A DNA stretch of 8,085 nt, taken from contig DBOA01000059.1 in assembly GCA_002299195.1 (NCBI GenBank), positions 8,057-16,141 of the forward strand, in the 5' to 3' direction. Below, piece by piece: positions 5,424 through 8,085 of the stretch. Below the pieces are notes generated by a model that was not told the origin of the DNA, made no database searches, and saw nothing but the letters and a program-made list of their open reading frames with translations. Source of the stretch: Sphingomonadales bacterium UBA658. GTDB lineage: Bacteria > Pseudomonadota > Alphaproteobacteria > Sphingomonadales > Sphingomonadaceae. Each line of letters opens with the position of its first letter. The stretch's first letter is position 1. A program made the position numbers and the translations under genes.

Positions 5424-8024
5424 TTAGAACTTGGCGCGGACGGTCAGGCCGTACATGCGTGGCTCTTCAACGAAACCGATACGTGAACGGGTACCTGCAC
5501 CACCGCGAAGCGGGGTGTTGGCGGTAACGCCGCGCGTGATTTCATTGTTCAGGTTGGTGCCCCAAAGTTCGAATGTGTAACGCTCATCCGGCGTGGTCAG
5601 GCCGATGCGCGCATTTACTTTGAAATAGGCGTCCTGATAATCCAGAGGAATTGGCAGGCTATTGGTATCCAAAGGAATGGTGCTCGTGCGGCGGCGATCC
5701 GAATAGTTCACGTTACCGTTTACCAACAATCCCCAGCCCGAGTCATTGAGTTGGCCATCATAAGTCAGGCCAACGACGCCCGCAAATTTAGGCGCATTGG
5801 TTAGGGATGAACCACACAGTCTCTGCGTTGAAGCCAGTGCCGCCAGCACTACGCCGTCGGCACAATCGCTAGGATAGCGAGAGTTTGCATATGTTGCCGA
5901 GACATTCGCCGAGATATTGTCGCTCAACTTACCAAACAACTCCAGCTCAGCACCTGTTGACCGCGCCGAATTGACGTTGAAGGTCAGGAACTGGACGCCC
6001 GTGAATTCAAGCACCTGGAAGTCGCTCATTTTCATGTCGAACAGAGCCAGGTTGGCTTTGATCGATCCGAACAAAGTTGCCTTAACGCCAACTTCGATTT
6101 GGTTTACCTTCTCCGATTTAAAGCTTGGATCAGCATAAACCGGTGCCACAACAGTACCCGTTGCTAAACCGGCAAGAATGGCTCCCGAGTTTTGCAAGGT
6201 TGCGGACTGTGGATCGAGGTTGAAGCCACCCGATTTGAAACCATGGCTGTAACCGGCGTAGAACAAAAGATCTTCGTTCGCTTTATAGCCGAGCTGCGCC
6301 GTATAGGTGATCTCGTCGTCCTTGAACTCTTGCGACCATATACGCGGCAACGGAAGCTTGGCGCTCGCAAGGCCGCCGCCGATGGCTGCTGGCGCAGTCA
6401 GGGCAACCGACGTTGCAAACGGGAAGCAGTTGAGACCAATCATACCCGCACGAAGTGCGGCAGGTACGGCGCCGGTCAAAACACCATTCACGCTGGCTTG
6501 GCATGCACTGGCGCCTGCACCGGTCGTTCCAGCAAGCTGGTTGAACGATGCATCCTTCGTTTCATTTACGTAACGGGCACCGAGCGTCAAGCTAAGCTTA
6601 TCGGTGAAATTGACAACATTGTGCGTAAATATCGACCAACTTTTTGCGTCTTGCAGGAACCGGTTTTCGGCGTAGTTGCCATTGGCATTGACGGGAACGC
6701 CGGCATTGCCGAACGCCGTCAGTGCGAACAGCGGATTGACACCAGCCGCATTGGCAAAGTTAAACGCGCTATTCGTCCGCTGGAAATCCGCATTGAGGGT
6801 CATTGTCTGGTCAGCGCGGATTTTCTCGCTCGAGTAGAAACCACCAATCAACCAGTCGAGACCATCATTGAAAGCGGTGCCTTGCAAGCGCAGCTCTTGG
6901 GTGAAGGTCTTGATATGGTCACCCGATGGCAAAATGCCGGGGCTTGATGTCGGTGCGCCATCGCCCACTGTGTAGGTGTTGTTGGCGGTGAAACCACCGA
7001 CCGTTGTCGAGCTTGAATCAAACTTGCGATATGCGGTAACCGAGGTCAGCTTTGCCGCGCCCAGGTCCCATTTCAGTTCGGCCGAAGTACCCCATTGCTT
7101 GGAACCGTTCAGATAAGGTCCGCCGTTGATCGATAGATTCTGCAGCGCGCTCATTCCGGACTGATCTACGCCATCGCTGGCCAAACCATGGAAAGCGGAG
7201 AAGGGCGCAAGTTCGGTTTCACGAACGATAACCGCTTCGCAGCATTGTTCGTCGGTCTTGGCATAATCGGCCAACAGACGGATGCTCACATCTGCATTTG
7301 GTTCGATGTAAAGCTGTCCGCGCAGCATGTAACGATCACGGTTGTTGCTCTCTACGCCCGATGGGGTTTTGAGATAGCCGTCGCGTTTGCGCCATGTGCC
7401 GGACACGCGGAGGCCCGCCACGTCAGTGGTGATAGGCACGCTGACGCCAGCTTGAAGGTTCATGAAATTGTAATTGCCGTAACTCGCGTTTGCAAAGCCT
7501 TCGACTTCAGAAAGGCTTGGACGCTTTGTCGAGACGTTCAATGCGCCGGCCGAAGTGTTGCGGCCAAACAGTGTGCCCTGAGGTCCGCGCAGGATTTCAA
7601 GCCGCTCAAGGTCGACAAGGTCACCCAGTGCAACGCCTGGACGTGACTGATACACGCCATCGATGAAAACACCGACCGAGCTTTCAAGACCCGTATTGTT
7701 GCCGGTCGTACCGACGCCGCGAATTTTGATCGAGGTGCCCTGTGTTTCGGTCTGCGAAGACTGGATGTTAAAGCTTGGCGAAATCGACGCCAGATTTTTG
7801 ATGTCGTTGATGCCTTGACGCTCCAGCGCCTCTGGCGCGACCGCGGTCACGGCAAGCGGAATGTCTTGCACATCCATCGCGCGCAACGTTGCGGTAACGA
7901 TAATGGGTTCATCACCACTATCTTCTTCGGCTTGGGCGGTTTGGGCGTAAGCCGCAGGCACTAACATCGCGCTGCAGATGGTGCTGCACAAAGCAGCCGT
8001 GATTACACGATTAAATCGACGCAT
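5424..8024 (-). CDS. TonB-dependent outer-membrane receptor, substrate unknown
   Basis: A complete 866-residue receptor that would import a ligand across the outer membrane using TonB-ExbBD energy. Residues 1-27 form a signal peptide (MRRFNRVITA, a hydrophobic stretch, then AYA before Gln28). EPIIVTAT (39-46) is a TonB-box-like segment. The plug (about 50-170) has SIKIRGVG, VGVFIDGVYQSRPG (117-130) and the signature LERLEILRGPQGTLFGRNTSAGALNV (about 139-164). The rest is a 22-strand-type barrel ending YGLTVRAKF with a terminal Phe, as outer-membrane proteins do. Cysteine pairs at 261/262, 508/533 and 721/737 fall in likely extracellular loops. The start at 8024 has a strong AGGAGG 10 bases upstream. 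It converges on the beta-oxidation operon and shares its terminator, so it is not in that operon. Such receptors are numerous in sphingomonads and carry siderophores, vitamins, sugars or hydrophobic compounds. No FecR-type sigma/anti-sigma signalling domain is evident at the N-terminus. Confidence 0.92.
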   Translation of the reverse strand: MRRFNRVITAALCSTICSAMLVPAAYAQTAQAEEDSGDEPIIVTATLRAMDVQDIPLAVTAVAPEALERQGINDIKNLASISPSFNIQSSQTETQGTSIKIRGVGTTGNNTGLESSVGVFIDGVYQSRPGVALGDLVDLERLEILRGPQGTLFGRNTSAGALNVSTKRPSLSEVEGFANASYGNYNFMNLQAGVSVPITTDVAGLRVSGTWRKRDGYLKTPSGVESNNRDRYMLRGQLYIEPNADVSIRLLADYAKTDEQCCEAVIVRETELAPFSAFHGLASDGVDQSGMSALQNLSINGGPYLNGSKQWGTSAELKWDLGAAKLTSVTAYRKFDSSSTTVGGFTANNTYTVGDGAPTSSPGILPSGDHIKTFTQELRLQGTAFNDGLDWLIGGFYSSEKIRADQTMTLNADFQRTNSAFNFANAAGVNPLFALTAFGNAGVPVNANGNYAENRFLQDAKSWSIFTHNVVNFTDKLSLTLGARYVNETKDASFNQLAGTTGAGASACQASVNGVLTGAVPAALRAGMIGLNCFPFATSVALTAPAAIGGGLASAKLPLPRIWSQEFKDDEITYTAQLGYKANEDLLFYAGYSHGFKSGGFNLDPQSATLQNSGAILAGLATGTVVAPVYADPSFKSEKVNQIEVGVKATLFGSIKANLALFDMKMSDFQVLEFTGVQFLTFNVNSARSTGAELELFGKLSDNISANVSATYANSRYPSDCADGVVLAALASTQRLCGSSLTNAPKFAGVVGLTYDGQLNDSGWGLLVNGNVNYSDRRRTSTIPLDTNSLPIPLDYQDAYFKVNARIGLTTPDERYTFELWGTNLNNEITRGVTANTPLRGGAGTRSRIGFVEEPRMYGLTVRAKF

Positions 8025-8034
8025 TATACTCTCT

Positions 8035-8040
8035 CCTCCT
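8035..8040 (-). promoter_or_regulatory. Strong ribosome binding site of the receptor gene
   Basis: On the - strand AGGAGG, followed by AGAGAG, precedes the ATG at 8024 by 10 bases. It supports this start, which also gives a textbook signal peptide. In the remaining 45 bases (8041-8085) I see no convincing promoter; it is probably beyond the window edge. Confidence 0.75.
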
Positions 8041-8085
8041 ATTCAACCGACACCCCTTGTGGCATTTGCTGCTCACTTCTGGATG

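Noticed and set aside
6192..6947. 251-codon open frame on the + strand inside the receptor gene
   Set aside because: Antisense to a complete receptor whose frame is intact through this stretch; no family resemblance.

Overview
The window looks like ordinary chromosomal metabolic DNA from a Gram-negative alphaproteobacterium, most likely a sphingomonad (Sphingomonadaceae or Erythrobacteraceae). That placement is an inference from the moderately GC-rich composition, the style of the long TonB-dependent receptor, and the pairing of such a receptor with fatty-acid catabolism genes. There is no mobile element, CRISPR array, tRNA or rRNA in it.

Layout on the + strand: the 3' third of an acetyl-CoA synthetase gene (1-648); a 121-base gap holding two striking inverted repeats (685-704 and 730-745); then a tight three-gene unit made of an alpha-methylacyl-CoA racemase of the CaiB/BaiF fold (770-1927), an acyl-CoA thiolase (1930-3144, 2 bases later) and a FadJ-type enoyl-CoA hydratase/3-hydroxyacyl-CoA dehydrogenase (3159-5354, 14 bases later). 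A strong hairpin with A and T tracts (5375-5408) separates this unit from a convergent gene on the - strand (5424-8024). That gene encodes an 866-residue TonB-dependent outer-membrane receptor with signal peptide, TonB box, plug and barrel.

The three-gene unit makes biochemical sense. The racemase would convert (2R)-methyl-branched acyl-CoAs to the (2S) form that acyl-CoA dehydrogenases accept. The bifunctional protein would then perform hydration and NAD-dependent oxidation, and the thiolase would cleave the 3-ketoacyl-CoA. The catalytic triad of the racemase lines up with the mycobacterial enzyme MCR at a constant offset, so I call it a racemase rather than a CoA transferase. This points to oxidation of methyl-branched chains (isoprenoid or phytol-derived acids, or sterol side chains), although the racemase could also serve other 2-methyl acids. 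The acyl-CoA dehydrogenase and acyl-CoA ligase such a pathway needs are not in the window. The acetyl-CoA synthetase upstream activates acetate and may be under separate control. The receptor may import a related nutrient or an iron complex; its substrate cannot be read from the sequence.

I do not see an undescribed system here. The most useful leads are the two palindromes ahead of the operon, the racemase assignment, and the receptor of unknown substrate.
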